64,000 nucleotides of DNA from Isoetes taiwanensis (GCA_021234155.1 JAJEKV010000195.1:186001-250000), one strand, 5' to 3'; positions 28,684-39,631 are shown, counted from the first letter of the stretch. Notes: generated by a model not told the origin, from the letters alone. Numbers and translations: made by a program.

Positions 28684-29490
28684 GGCTCAACCCTAATTAC
28701 CGTGATCGCGTCAAGGCGGAAATTGACAAACTCCTTCTTGCGGGGTTTTTGATCTATGAGGTCAAACATTCTGAATGGGTGAGCCCCATCGTCATTGCCC
28801 TTAAACACAATGGTAAGATCCGGCGTGCGTGTGGACTATCGGAAACTCAATCCGGGCCACGGGCGTGATCATTTCCCCTTCCTTCACGGACCGAGGTTGG
28901 AAGAGGTGGCTGGACATGAGATGTACTCCTTCATGGATGGTTTTCTGGCTACAATCGGATCTCAATCAAAGAATCGATCAACTCAAGACTACTTTCACCA
29001 CCCGGTAGGCACTTTTGCCTACAAGGTGGTTCCTTTTGGATTATCAAACTCTCCATCAACGTTTCAACGCATCATGCTCTCGGTTTTCATGATTTCATGA
29101 AGGAAAATCCCTTCTTGCAAATTTTTCAAGATGACTTCTCTCGCCTCTCTGATTACCATGGCTGACCATTTGGATAAATTGGAACTTCGTCTTCCGAAAT
29201 GTGATGAGTCGGCATTAGTCTCAATCACGAGAAATGCACCTTTTGCGTCACCTCTGGTGTTACGTTAGCCATGTTGTCGACCAAAAGCGGTATCACCACG
29301 GATCACTGCCAAAATCGGTTGTTGTGCTCAAGGCTCAAGCACCGGCCAATATCAAGGAGACACGCTCTTTCACGGGTAAGGTCAATTATTACTCCACCTT
29401 CATACACGGACTAGCGACCATTGCGGATCCCATTCATAAACTCACGGGTGTGAATCTACACGGGCTTGGAATTCCCGGATCTTTGCTTTC
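28684..29490 (+). pseudogene. reverse transcriptase of the gypsy element
   Basis: Segments in shifting frames include FLIYEVKHSEWVSPIVIALK, VDYRKLNPG, HEMYSFMDGF, GTFAYKVVPFGLSNSPSTFQ and IFQDDF at 29121-29138, the catalytic Y-x-DD motif in the form FQDD. After it come ETRSFTGKVNYYSTFIHGLA and ADPIHKLTG, the usual RT connection. At least three frameshifts separate these blocks. Confidence 0.85.
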
Positions 29491-29496
29491 CAACAG

Positions 29497-29976
29497 GTGA
29501 AGCTTTTGCTTACTTTCGAGGCACGGTTCTTGTTCCTCCTCAATGGGACAAGCCCTTTCCGCGTTCATGTCGATGTCTCGGCGTTTTGCTCTTTGGGCGC
29601 TGTTCTTTCTCAAGAATATGATCGCTGTGACAAACCAAATCGCTCGCCGGTAGAAAACTCAATTCTGGCGGCGCAACTATTCTGCCACGGGCGTGAAGCT
29701 TTGGGTCTCATTTTACGTGTCCAACGCTTCCGTCATTACCTTTTAGGCAGTCAAATCAAGTTCTTTGTGGACCACCAAGCACTCCTCTATTTGATCAACA
29801 AGTCCGCCCACGGGCGCATTGCTCGTTGGGTCCTTCTTCTCCAAGAATTTGCTCCTTTTGAAATCGTTCATAAAGGCGGCAAATCTCATGTCGTTCGGAT
29901 TATCTTTCACGCATCCACCGGGATGATCCCTCAACTGGAGTCTCGGGCGCCTTTCACGATGCTCGGCTCTTTTTAG
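29497..29976 (+). pseudogene. RNase H domain of the gypsy element
   Basis: One open frame encodes FRVHVDVSAFCSLGAVLSQE (catalytic Asp), REALGLILRVQRFRHYLLG (Glu), KFFVDHQALLYLINKSAHGR (Asp) and a final GGKSHVVRIIFHAS, where active copies usually have VADxLSR. Thus the last catalytic Asp position reads Arg-Ile and the domain is probably inactive. It is the best-preserved pol segment. Confidence 0.85.
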
Positions 29977-30183
29977 TCACGGCAACACCACATTGGTTCC
30001 ATGATTTTCAGCGGTACCTCCTCCGCGGTGCCCTTCCACCCGAAGGCGAGGCGCGGCTCTCTCACCACTTAGCGGCAATCCGTCGCCATCAATTTCTCCA
30101 GAGAGGTCCGGTGACTACACCATGGTTGCGGGACATCTCTACAAAAGGGTAAGGACACCATCCTTCGGCTGTGTTTCTACCTC

Positions 30184-30965
30184 ATGAAGTTCCGGATATT
30201 GTTAGAAGCTCATCAAGGGCTAGGTGGTGGTCATTTTCATGGTGACACCACGGCCGCAAAAAATCCTTCTCATTTGGGTATTATTGGCCCACGCTCTTCA
30301 AAGATGCTCATACGCCCCCGACGTGTGGCGCTTGCCCGGTGGTGGGGCCCCGACCCGTGGCGCTCTTCCCTTGGCCCCCGATCGCCACGCCACTTCCCTT
30401 CACAAATGGGGAATGGACTTTTGTGGGACCTATAGATCCTCTGCCCGCGGCACACCGTGCCCGTTACATTCGGTTCTCACTGACTCGCTACCAAATGGGC
30501 GGGAAGCTTGTGCACTTCGGACAACACCGCGGCAAGCACAGACTAGGGTCCTCTATCAACAAATTATCCGCGATTGGCTGCCCCACGGGCTGGTCGGTGG
30601 CCGTGGTGTACATTTCATCAATCATACTATCAAGGAGGCGACGGATTATCTCCCGATACATCATCACAAGAGCACACCTTACTATCCTCAAGGTAATGGT
30701 TTGGCGAAAAGCACCAACAAAACTCGGTCACCATTCTCAAGAAAATTTGTGGCGCTTCCCGCATACAGTTGGCGGACAAAACTTCCCTCTTTTGTTCTTT
30801 GGGCCTACAATACTTGTTTCAAGATTGCTACCGGTCACACTCCTTTTAAATTGGTTATGGTCGAAAGCTCTCATGCCGTTTGAATACATCCTTCCAACAC
30901 TCCGTTTTCAATCGGCTCTTGCTCATAATCCACTGCCGCACTCAAAGAAAGGGTCTATCAATTAG
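30184..30965 (+). pseudogene. integrase of the gypsy element, catalytic Glu lost
   Basis: HQGLGGGHFHGDTTAAK opens the HHCC zinc region. The cysteine part is displaced by a frameshift. KWGMDFCGTY holds the first catalytic Asp. The second Asp region is degraded. YYPQGNGLAKSTNKT holds the D-D-E glutamate position, but codon 30707-30709 is AAA (Lys) where GAA (Glu) is expected in NGxAESxNKT. Downstream are LPSFVLWAYNTCFKIATGHT and PFKLVM, the conserved integrase end. Strand transfer should be impossible. Confidence 0.85.
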
Positions 30966-30999
30966 AACAGTTGGATGAACTTGAAGGGATGCTTATATT

Positions 31000-32252
31000 C
31001 GTGTTCTTCATGGACAACAGTTGCAAAAATCTTTACATGACAAACGTCACGAAGACAAAAACATTCAAAGAAGGCGATTTGGTTCTTCTTTATGATTCCG
31101 GTACAAAAAATTTTCGGGTAAACTCAAGTTTAGTTGGCTTGGCCCTTATCAAATTGTTCAAGTGGTTAGACCAAAGCGTTTTCCAAGCTGGCGAGTTAGA
31201 TGGCACTCCATTACCTACATTGGTTAATGGCTTTCGTCTCAAAACATTTCATCACCGCGAAAAAGCGAACATCAACAAACAGTCTGATTCAAAAGCAAAC
31301 ACCACGTAAAGTGACTAGAAAGGCGGTATATTATATTATAGTGGAGATTTTTACAAAATGTGGCGCCGGCCCAACTATTTCGCTATGGGCACGCCTATAT
31401 ACAAAAAGCGGGCTCGAGCCCTATCTACTAAGTCCTAAGAGGAAAAACCCTCTACTCGGGTTGGGCGGAGGTGATCACGAAAGAGATGGTAGAGGTTACG
31501 CTTTCGGGATCCCAAAGCAGTGCGGGAACCACCTCCATCCCGTTGGTCTTGGGTCGGGATGTTCAGCCATCCCGGCACACCGGCCGTCCATTCGAATGCC
31601 ACGGTTGTGGCGCGCCGAAGATCCGGACAATTCATCTTGCGGGTAATCCACTCCACGGCGGTTCGTGGGCATAGTGCGGTCCTCGTTCAAACCCGGCGGC
31701 CTACCATCCGGCGCCATCGGATGCCTTCGTTACTCCCGGTTCGTCTTATATAGCCAAGCCCGAGGAACTCCTTGTCGGCGTGGACCAATCACACAAATGC
31801 CAACGTGTTTGCAATGCAAAATTTGTTTCTAAAATGAGAATCTTTTCTCCCGCCGCATATCTAGCCATGGTACCTTCCGACACATTCCTTTTTAATGATA
31901 TCCCACCGAGTTATGCGCATTGAATGCAATTCCTTCTTTTCACGCCCGTCGAACATTAATGTGTGTCCTTTGCCCACCTGTCACCTCCGATCCTTCTTTC
32001 ACGTCTCATCCTCACCGTTCATTGCTTCTCCCTTACGTTTTTTGGGACTTAGCCAAATTTTTGCCTCTCAATACACTTCTTGGCATCTTTTAGACACTGG
32101 CACCATCAACGGCTCGGTTTAAAAATCTTCATACCTCTTAAGCCTCCGGTTATTAAAAAACAAACCTTTTCGTTCTTCTGCGCCTTTGTCCTCCGTGCTC
32201 GACTTTCGTCCTCCGCCTTTGGAATCACTCTTCGTTTCTGCAAATCGTTACC
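31000..32252 (+). other. integrase C-terminal remnant and non-coding spacer of the gypsy element
   Basis: KTFKEGDLVLLYDSGTKNF at ~31050-31120, followed by KLFKWLDQSVFQAGELDGTP, resembles the chromo-less integrase C-terminal fold of gypsy elements (GDLVLLYDSx with a K-F-x-G-K-L-x-x-x-W-x-G-P-like continuation in another frame). After 31310 no sustained frame is seen until the extra ORF at 32253. Confidence 0.5.
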
Positions 32253-33491
32253 ATGGCTGCCCCAAGATTTTCTACACTTCAAGCTACTGCTCCCAAGGAT
32301 CCGGCTCTTTTTGCATCTGTATCTTTCTTGACGCCCACTTTCCGTGAAGCCCTTGTTGGCCCAAATAAAGAAGTCGCTGAACGACACAAGCTTTACGAAT
32401 TCTCTCAAATGGAACTTCCGGCTCCAAATCCTGACCAGTTGACGCAGTTCATCGCCAATATCGTTAACAGCCCGCAAGGCTACACCACTGTGGTCGATGG
32501 CACCACCATTTCGCTGACTCAACATTTGATTTCTGAGGTATTTCATATTCCCTTGCACACCCCTTGTGTATCATGGTCTGCCATACAGGATCTCGATGTC
32601 ACAGAGTTTGGTGCACCTGCTTATCATGCCAATGTCCATCGTCTGACCAATATCGACAAGCCTCACGAAACCTTTGTTAAATTTCTGTGGCGCAAGTTCC
32701 TTGGGTATTCTATCAAGAACACCCATATCAATAAGCCTTTCTATAACCTGGTCATCACTGCTACACACTCCAACCACCACATAGATTGGCCCCAAATGAT
32801 GTTCTATCGTCTTCTCCAAGAAATGGACCGCCTTCGGGGTGCCACTTCCATTTCTGAAGTTTCTGTGGGAGGCCACTTTCAAGCCCTCATCCGTCATTAC
32901 TTCCCTCCCACACCACAAAATTCTCATAATTCCACTCAGCGTTCCCTTCCAATAACTAACCGAGCTGGCACTTCACGCCCTTCTTCCCCTGGTCATGTCC
33001 AAAGTCCGCACACCCATGTCCTTTGTCTCCTCCTCCGCTACACCCTCCGGTTCACATCATCTTTCCCAAACATCACAAACCCGGGCAACAAATGGCTCCA
33101 CCACCACAACACCCTCGTCGGTTGTTGTATCGGTATCGGCCAGGATGCTCAAAGCTGCTTTGCTCTCAAGTTACAAGCATCCCAAGGCGGCTCTTATGGC
33201 GGGGTTCAACGAGCACTAGAGGCCTCGATGCGGTACACGGGACCTTCAAGCTGCCACTTTGCCCAAGTTGAAACTTTGGAGGCCAAACTTCAAGACAAGC
33301 ATGAAGCTCTCTTACGGGCTCATGCGGATCTCAAAAAGTGCACAAGATCAAGTCACCAACTTGCGGATCAACAGGCTCGGCTCAATCAGAAATTCAGAAT
33401 TTATTGGAGCACAACAAGTCAAAGCCGCTCTCCCGGTACCAAGGGCCTTGAGATAATGCTCGACTCAACGCCTTGTACTCGAACTTTGTGA
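32253..33491 (+). CDS. gypsy extra ORF 1 (412 codons)
   Basis: It has a good start (TACCATGGCTGCC) with MAAPRFSTLQATAPKDPALF. A globular part follows (PDQLTQFIANIVNSPQGYTT, DGTTISLTQHLISEVFHIPL, KFLWRKFLGYSIKNTH, THSNHHIDWPQMMFYRLLQE) and reads like the plant transposon protein domain found in extra ORFs of Athila-like gypsy elements, by resemblance only. A Ser/Thr/Pro/His-rich linker and a coiled-coil-like segment (QVETLEAKLQDKHEALLRAH) complete it. The last ~40 codons look frameshifted, and the coiled coil continues in another frame to ~33850. It is sense-oriented and intact longer than pol. Confidence 0.6.
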   Translation: MAAPRFSTLQATAPKDPALFASVSFLTPTFREALVGPNKEVAERHKLYEFSQMELPAPNPDQLTQFIANIVNSPQGYTTVVDGTTISLTQHLISEVFHIPLHTPCVSWSAIQDLDVTEFGAPAYHANVHRLTNIDKPHETFVKFLWRKFLGYSIKNTHINKPFYNLVITATHSNHHIDWPQMMFYRLLQEMDRLRGATSISEVSVGGHFQALIRHYFPPTPQNSHNSTQRSLPITNRAGTSRPSSPGHVQSPHTHVLCLLLRYTLRFTSSFPNITNPGNKWLHHHNTLVGCCIGIGQDAQSCFALKLQASQGGSYGGVQRALEASMRYTGPSSCHFAQVETLEAKLQDKHEALLRAHADLKKCTRSSHQLADQQARLNQKFRIYWSTTSQSRSPGTKGLEIMLDSTPCTRTL

Positions 33492-33850
33492 AAATTTCAG
33501 CACTCAAGTTCAAAACCTTTCAAAGCGGGGCGCTCAAGTTGCCTCCTTGGCTGGCTCGGGCTTTCTACGAACCTCTCGGCTCACCTCTCTTCAAGATCGA
33601 AACTACGGAGGTGCGTAAAACGAAGATACTTGGATGGCGGGAGATTGCCGTGCCGTCTCAATACTCGGGGAAATCCTCCTCCCGAGTCAACACTTCTCCG
33701 AAACGGGTCCGTGACCGGTCCGCTTCTTTGCTAGAAGCGGGACAACCGGATCGTGATCTTGAACAACGGCTACGCAAGCTATTCGATCTGGCGATGAGGC
33801 TCAAGCAAAACTTGGCGCCCATACCGCCATTCTTAACGTATGCCCGTTGA
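33473..33850 (+). other. open continuation between extra ORFs
   Basis: A 125-codon frame with KSSSRVNTSPKRVRDRSASL and DRDLEQRLRKLFDLAMRLKQ looks like the basic, helical end of extra ORF 1 after a frameshift. It is not recognised as a separate gene. Confidence 0.35.
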
Positions 33851-34076
33851 CTTCCCGGTTCCTTCCTGCTATCACGATTATGTGGTTTGCTGCCGACACC
33901 TCTTCCTTTCAAAGTGGCATACGGCAGATAGACCTGTGGATATTCCCACGGCGGTCGCGAATTTTCTTGGTTTGGCGAAACTCTCCATTGAAGACAAAGG
34001 GTTGTCTTTGTGCCCTTGTGGTTTTGATCTCATACACCGTGCGATCCGGACTTTATCACCTTGAGTTGTTCAGCCC

Positions 34077-34802
34077 ATGGCTTACATATTTCATGATTTC
34101 TATCTGGGTGATACACAGGAACACTTCGGAAATGGGCCACGCCAGCTCTTTCAGGGTGACCCCACTATGCAATGGGTGCTTCAGGATAACAATCCATATC
34201 TTGCGGATCCTGCTCAGACCCAAACTCTTCATCAGGAGTACATGCCTGAGCTTGCCAATCATTTATCTCTCTGGCAAGCGGAAGCGCTGCAAATGTCGAG
34301 GAAGTATCTAGGACATCCCGAGGATCTTCCCTATGCACAAATTTATATGCAGCACCTCGCCGGTTACAATCAGTTACAAGCTCTGTTGGATAGCAAGACG
34401 GTCCCCACGGGATGGGATAGCCCTCCTGTCAACTCTCAGCTCTCTGCTTCTCTTTGGGATCGTTGGTGTCAGGCTCTTGATCCGGATCTTGTCAGTCAAT
34501 TCAGGGAGACCGCTCAGCAACCCACGCCCACGGGCATGGTTCCTTCTCCCTATGCTTCCCTGGGCGTACCTCCACGCCCCAGGTTCCTGACTTCTGATTG
34601 GCGCCTTCCTTTTTGGACCAAGGTCATGGATGGTCATGCAGGATGGACACCACCTCAGATCTCGACGGATCTCCGGTGGGATCCACGTTTTGTTCGCCGC
34701 TCACATTGGGAAGAAGGTGCCACTCTGGATACCACCACGGTTGGATCTACATTGCTAATGGCGTGGTTGGCAGCGGCCGGCGGATGCGCTTCATGGTCTT
34801 GA
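34077..34802 (+). CDS. gypsy extra ORF 2 (241 codons), unknown
   Basis: ATG 34077 opens MAYIFHDFYLGDTQEHFGNG. The protein is rich in Gln, Trp and Pro (LADPAQTQTLHQEYMPELAN, YAQIYMQHLAGYNQLQALLD, LSASLWDRWCQALDPDLVSQ) and ends in a Gly/Ala segment. It is soluble in look, with no clear transmembrane segment of the kind expected for an env-like protein. It lies 430 bp before the 3' LTR in sense orientation and matches nothing I know. Its uninterrupted length in an otherwise decayed element is notable. Confidence 0.5.
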   Translation: MAYIFHDFYLGDTQEHFGNGPRQLFQGDPTMQWVLQDNNPYLADPAQTQTLHQEYMPELANHLSLWQAEALQMSRKYLGHPEDLPYAQIYMQHLAGYNQLQALLDSKTVPTGWDSPPVNSQLSASLWDRWCQALDPDLVSQFRETAQQPTPTGMVPSPYASLGVPPRPRFLTSDWRLPFWTKVMDGHAGWTPPQISTDLRWDPRFVRRSHWEEGATLDTTTVGSTLLMAWLAAAGGCASWS

Positions 34803-35213
34803 CACCTTCTTGCGGAATGCCACCACCTCACGATCCTTGATCCATCTTCAAAAGCGATTTTTTGTGCTGCCCTCAAATGCATTTTGCTAAGCTCCTTAAA
34901 TCGGCAATCCCATTTTTCCTTACCAATCCGAATGCCGATTAATCGGTGCCTTTGGCCTCGGACTGTCTCCTCATGGAATGTCGGTACATTTCTTGAGGCC
35001 CGCAGCGCCCTTGAAGACATGGTGCGCTCTCGCTTTCTTATTGATGCGAGATCACGCCCTTGGCCAAAACAATCCTCCTGCTCTTCAAACACGCCCGGGA
35101 TCTCATTAGCCAGATACCATAATGGTGCCCGTCCTCACTCCGTGAGGATCACTTTCGCACAGATGGCTTCCGCCCTCGAAAACACTTCCTCCTTTTCTTC
35201 ACTCACGAGTGTC

Positions 35214-35227
35214 GTTTGGTGGGGGGG
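35214..35227 (+). promoter_or_regulatory. polypurine tract of the gypsy element
   Basis: TTTGGTGGGGGGG lies immediately upstream of the first base of the 3' LTR (TGTTAG at 35228). This is the expected position of the primer for plus-strand synthesis. Confidence 0.75.
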
Positions 35228-35819
35228 TGTTAGTCCCATGCCTCACAGTACAGGACTATTCATCACATACAACGGACCAGGTCAAGCTCAAGGATCCTCG
35301 ATCAGCCACGGGTTAGAGTCATCAAAGGCTCATGAAGACCAAGCAGCGGAACCCGCGCGATCAAAGCACTGTGGCCGTCAACAAGAGGCGCCGCTCAGAC
35401 AAGTGACGGCCCGTCACCACCCGCGTCAGCGTCAGCGTGATTCTAGGCACTTCAAGAGGCACCGCCAACATTCCTGCAAATCAGGTCTCCTTCCGAGAGT
35501 CGGCACACAGATCACCATCGAGTGTCTATATTGGGCCCAAGGCCATTGTACTATATATATGAGTAGAGCTAGCACATGAGTTTTTAGATGAGTTTTGAGT
35601 CTTGTCTCCTTTCAGTTTTTCTCTCTATTGCGAGAGCTCATGTATGTTCATCATTGATATCAAGGAAGCTTATCATTTTCCTCTCATTTGTTCTGTTTTC
35701 TTCTTCTTCTTCTCTTCTTGCAAATCCCGCGTGACATAGTCCCCCGGACTCTCCTGTTAGATCCACGGGTCCTCACAGAGGGCTGTCTTCCAGGAGTTCC
35801 CGAACCCAGACCCCAAACA
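35228..35819 (+). repeat. 3' LTR of the gypsy element
   Basis: 592 bp, TGTTAG...CAAACA. The TATA-like CTATATATATGAG is at 35551. It is followed by CTGGA (35820-35824), the second copy of the target duplication, and then LINE-2 ORF2 resumes in frame. Confidence 0.93.
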
Positions 35820-35824
35820 CTGGA

Positions 35825-38800
35825 TAATATTGATTATGATGAATGCATCATGGGGGGTGATATGAACATGGTTACCAGTGAATATATGAGAAATAAAAAT
35901 TTCAAGCCTATGTTACCCCAGGAAAAAAACATTTGGGACAACCTCTTGCACTCCCATCATCTTATGCTGGCAAGAACTAAGCCTAATGATTTTAGTTGGA
36001 CAGATAAAAGGGTTGATCCTATCCGGTGCTTGCATGATAGATTCTACATCTCTGAAAATCTTTGGAACAATAGCAACAGAGTGGAGAACATGAAGGGTTA
36101 TACCCTGTCGGATCATTTCCCTCAGAAAATTATTATCTCGGCTCAGGATCAAAGCAGGAAAAGAAAAACTTACTTTAAGTTAAATACAACTCTTCTTGAT
36201 CATACTGACTTCATGAGTAAGCTCCAGGAGGTGTTAGACAGGTACCCTAAACCCTTGGGCAGTTCTGGCTGGATGGATTGGTGGGTAAGGGTCTCCAAGG
36301 CTATTAAAAATTGGTTAAAGGAATGGGGGAAGGAAATTCATTATCAGAAGATGGCCAATCTTAAAAATCTTAGGGATCTTCTTCCTCATGTCTCAGGGGA
36401 TCAGCATGAGCAAATTAGGAAGGAAATTGAGAAGGAGGAGATCAGAATTGCCAGAGGCTGGAAGCTCAAAGCTAAAATTAGGGAAATTAAGGAGGATGAG
36501 AGGTGTAACTCCAAATTTTTTTTCATTAAAGCTAAGGGAAGAGCAAAGAAGAACCATATCTATGAGATTATGGCTGGAGATGATCTCATCTCTAATGAAG
36601 AGGATATTAAGAAGGCTGCTGCTAGTCACTTCACTAATGTTATGGGTACCAATCAAGATTGTCATCCTGGAACCATTCTGAACTTTATTAACCTCCAAGC
36701 AAAGGTCACTAATGAGCATAATAGGGAGCTGGAGAAGTGCTTCAGTAACCTTGAGTTGTACCATACTGTCAAAGAAATGGAGAATGGAAAGACTCCGGGA
36801 CCAGATGGTCTTCCCGCTGAGTTCTTCAAGAAAGCATGGCCTATTCTGGGAGACAGTATCACAAATTTAGCTAATGAGTTCAAGAAGCAGAAGTGTCTAG
36901 ATGCTAGAATTAACACTAGCCTCATTGCTCTTATTCCCAAGAATGATATGCCGAGCAGCTTTTCAGACTACAGACCTATTTCTCTCTCTAATGTGATCTA
37001 TAAGATCATCTCAGGTTCTATTGCTGCTAGACTCAAGCCGGTCCTTGAGAATATCATTAGCTCCTCTCAGTCGGCCTATTTAAAGGACAGGTACATTTTG
37101 GATAATGTGATAACTGCTATTCTAGGTCTAAATTGGGCTAAAGATTCTGGACAAGACATTGCCCTTATTAAGCTCGACATTACAAAGGCTTTTGATATGG
37201 TGAGTTGGAGGTTTCTGCTGCACTGCTGCAATGCTTTAGGATTCTCCGAAGAGGTAATCAATATCTTTTATGCTATCTTAAATAATTCTCGGTCCTCTGT
37301 TCTTATCAATGGTGAGTGCAGTCCCTTCTTCCCCCTTAAAAGGGGGGTGAAGCAGGGCTGTCCCCTAGCCCTTTTTTTATTTCTAATTGTCATGGAAGCT
37401 TTGCATAGCAGACTTGAGGAGGCCAAGAGTACTAATGTGATCCAAGGACTCTCTTTACCTGACAACAATATTACAGATCAAATTCTAAACGGACACTTTG
37501 CAGACGACACTTTTCTCATGGTCTCTATGGATGAAAGGTCGATTCTAAATACTCAAACTATCTTGGATGAATTCGGAGCAGTTTCGGGATGTAAGATCAA
37601 CCGAACCAAGTCAAGGGTGATGGCAAGAAATCAGGTAAAGGGAGAGCTAACAACTGCCCTCCTGGACTGTAAGTATGACCCCCCCACTCTCAAATCGAAG
37701 ATTCTTGGTATTCCCTTTGCCATTAGGAGCAGCCCCTCTGATATCTGGGAGGGTATAATTGATAAGTTTCAAAGGAAAGTTGATAGCCTGAACTCTAAAT
37801 ATCTATCTAAAAATGGTAGGGCTATCATAGCTAATTTTGTTATCTCTGCCTCTCATGTTTACCAATCTTCTGTTATCCTTGCTCCCAAGAAAGTCTCGTC
37901 TAAGCTTCAGAGTATAATTGGAAGGTTTATCTCTTCAGGTCAAAACAGAAAATGTTGGACACCTGTGTCCATGGAAGAGTGTTGCAAGAAAAAGAAAGAT
38001 GGGGGTCTAGGAGTCATTAACATAGAGAAGCAGGGGATTGCTCTTATGGCCAAGTATTTCTATAAAGCTGCCTACGGCCTTATCAAACATCCCATCTCGA
38101 TTATCATCCAGCACTATATTAATAAGTGCCACCCTTTTGGCTGGAGACAGATGAAAATGCATCTTCCTTACTCCATTCATTTTCCTTTTACTGTCCCCAA
38201 CTCTACTCCTGGTATTTTAAAGAAATGGATTAAAGCATGGATTCAAGTTAGAGGTATGTATACTTGGAAGGAAGGTTTATCGATGGATCAGACCATCTTC
38301 TGGAATCCGGCCCTGATTACTAATAATGGGAACCTTTGCTTAGCATGTCATTTTCCTGATCAGGTTAAAAAATGGAGTCTTAATGGGATCATTTATGTGC
38401 ACAATATGTTCAATGACCAGGGGCTGATTCCATTTGAAGACTCTCCTTTAGCTGATGAAGGAGAGGACTGTAAGCTTTTGTATAATAACATTTGTACCAC
38501 TTTGACTTATGGTATTTGGTCCATTGATGGAATTAATTGGAATCATAATGGGTTGCTGAATTTTACAGTCAGGAAAGCTTATAAGTATCTCATGAGGGAC
38601 AAAGAAATAACCATCCATAGGAAATGCCTGACAGATCAAGACAGATGTATCAGGAATCTTACTTTTATGTGGTCCAGCCCTATCTATCCTAAAATCAAGT
38701 CTTTCATGTGGCAACTCTGGCACAGGGCCCTGGCTACAAACAAAAAGAGACACAGACTTCATATGGCAGACTCGGATATCTGCATCAGATGTATGGCCAA

Positions 38801-39077
38801 TTGTGAAGATGAGGACCATTTATTCAGAACATGCATTTGGGCAGAGTGGATTCTGGATTTAGCCTCGACTTATCTGGGATATGATCTCCTCTCTCTTAGC
38901 TCCCTGGATTTTTTTCTCCCAGCCAATCCAACAGATTGGAGAGTCTACATCCTCCTGTGGAGGATCTGGAAAGGGAGAAATGAATTTGTTTTCAATTATG
39001 AAATTGTCAACCCGGAGGGAGTAATAAGACAGATCAAATATGATGTTGACTGGATTATTAAAAGTCTATCAAACTAA
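35825..39077 (+). CDS. LINE-2 ORF2, second part: endonuclease end, RT, zf-RVT
   Basis: Base 35825 is the third base of the codon begun at 24729-24730. Counting one CTGGA copy, ORF2 is 1217 codons without a stop. This part has IMGGDMNMV and TLSDHFP (endonuclease), GKTPGPDGLPAEFF, DYRPISLSNVIYKI, LIKLDITKAFDMVSW, RGVKQGCPLALFLF, and the RT catalytic FADD at 37497-37508 (Phe for the usual Tyr). The thumb region and an intact zf-RVT follow (CIRC...HLFRTC, about 38781-38834). It ends at TAA 39075-39077, whose last A is the A of the ORF3 ATG. Confidence 0.93.
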
Positions 39078-39400
39078 TGGGCTTTTTAACTGCAGGATTA
39101 ATGTTCGTGCTGATGAGGAGAATTAAGTGGAAGAAAATAAATCTGGAGGCAAATAGGAAGTGGACCAGGCTTTTTGGCTCACCCAATACACTTGGTCATG
39201 AAGAACCATGCCTGTGCGACTGCTGCTGCGACCAAAATTACAATATCAGACGGGAGTTGATCTGCGAAGCCAAGGATGCAAAGGGGAGATACAGTGTAGC
39301 GAGAGCAGGGTATTGTATGTGTATGTTCTGTACCCTCAGCACAGAGGTCAGGGGAAAAGGAAGGAAAGTTACTAATCTAAACCTGAGATCGAGTTTCTAA
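39077..39400 (+). CDS. LINE-2 ORF3 (107 codons), overlapping ORF2 as TAATG
   Basis: The ATG at 39077-39079 overlaps the ORF2 TAA. The product starts MGFLTAGLMFVLMRRIKWKK and contains a Cys cluster (EEPCLCDCCCDQNY, and CMCMFCTL). It is basic and small with no family match. It lies before the 3' UTR of the LINE. The overlap has the same form as the ORF1/ORF2 junction, which suggests translational coupling, but this ORF could also be chance in a short UTR. Confidence 0.4.
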   Translation: MGFLTAGLMFVLMRRIKWKKINLEANRKWTRLFGSPNTLGHEEPCLCDCCCDQNYNIRRELICEAKDAKGRYSVARAGYCMCMFCTLSTEVRGKGRKVTNLNLRSSF

Positions 39401-39631
39401 ACAGAGAATCCTTATCGGATGCACAAAAATATCATACTCAGTAACTATCTATAGACTTACATCTTTCTATATTCCTCAAATAGTTCTTGACTTTTAATAG
39501 ATAGGAGGGATCCTTGCCCTCCTTTCTTTTCTCGGGTTAAACTTCCATGTAAAAAGTTTTTTTTTCTATGTACTCTTTTTTACTTATACTTTAATATACA
39601 TATACCGACTTCAATTAAAAAAGTAAATGAA

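Larger units (their letters stand above)
24731..35819 (+). mobile_element. Ty3/gypsy LTR retrotransposon inserted in LINE-2 ORF2
   Basis: LTRs lie at 24731-25320 (590 bp) and 35228-35819 (592 bp). Both begin TGTTAG and end CAAACA. CTGGA is duplicated at 24726-24730 and 35820-35824. A purine tract (GGTGGGGGGG) sits directly before the 3' LTR. The order gag, protease, RT, RNase H, integrase is that of Ty3/gypsy. Two extra ORFs lie between integrase and the 3' LTR, a feature of some plant gypsy lineages such as Athila/Tat. No obvious primer-binding site (TGG...) follows the 5' LTR. Coding regions carry several frameshifts and the integrase is catalytically altered, so the copy is dead. LTR differences include many small indels in the first half. 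Confidence 0.93.
21936..39622 (+). mobile_element. full-length L1-type LINE (LINE-2), interrupted by a gypsy element
   Basis: GTAAATGAA occurs immediately before the element (21927-21935) and immediately after its short A tail (39623-39631), a 9-bp target-site duplication. Without the 11.1-kb gypsy insertion the LINE is about 6.6 kb. It contains in order a 129-codon ORF, an ORF1 with an RNA-binding-type domain, ORF2 (endonuclease, reverse transcriptase, zf-RVT), and a 107-codon ORF3. The ORF1/ORF2 and ORF2/ORF3 junctions are both TAATG. ORF2 has no stop or frameshift other than the insertion, so the LINE was young when it was disrupted. Confidence 0.88.
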
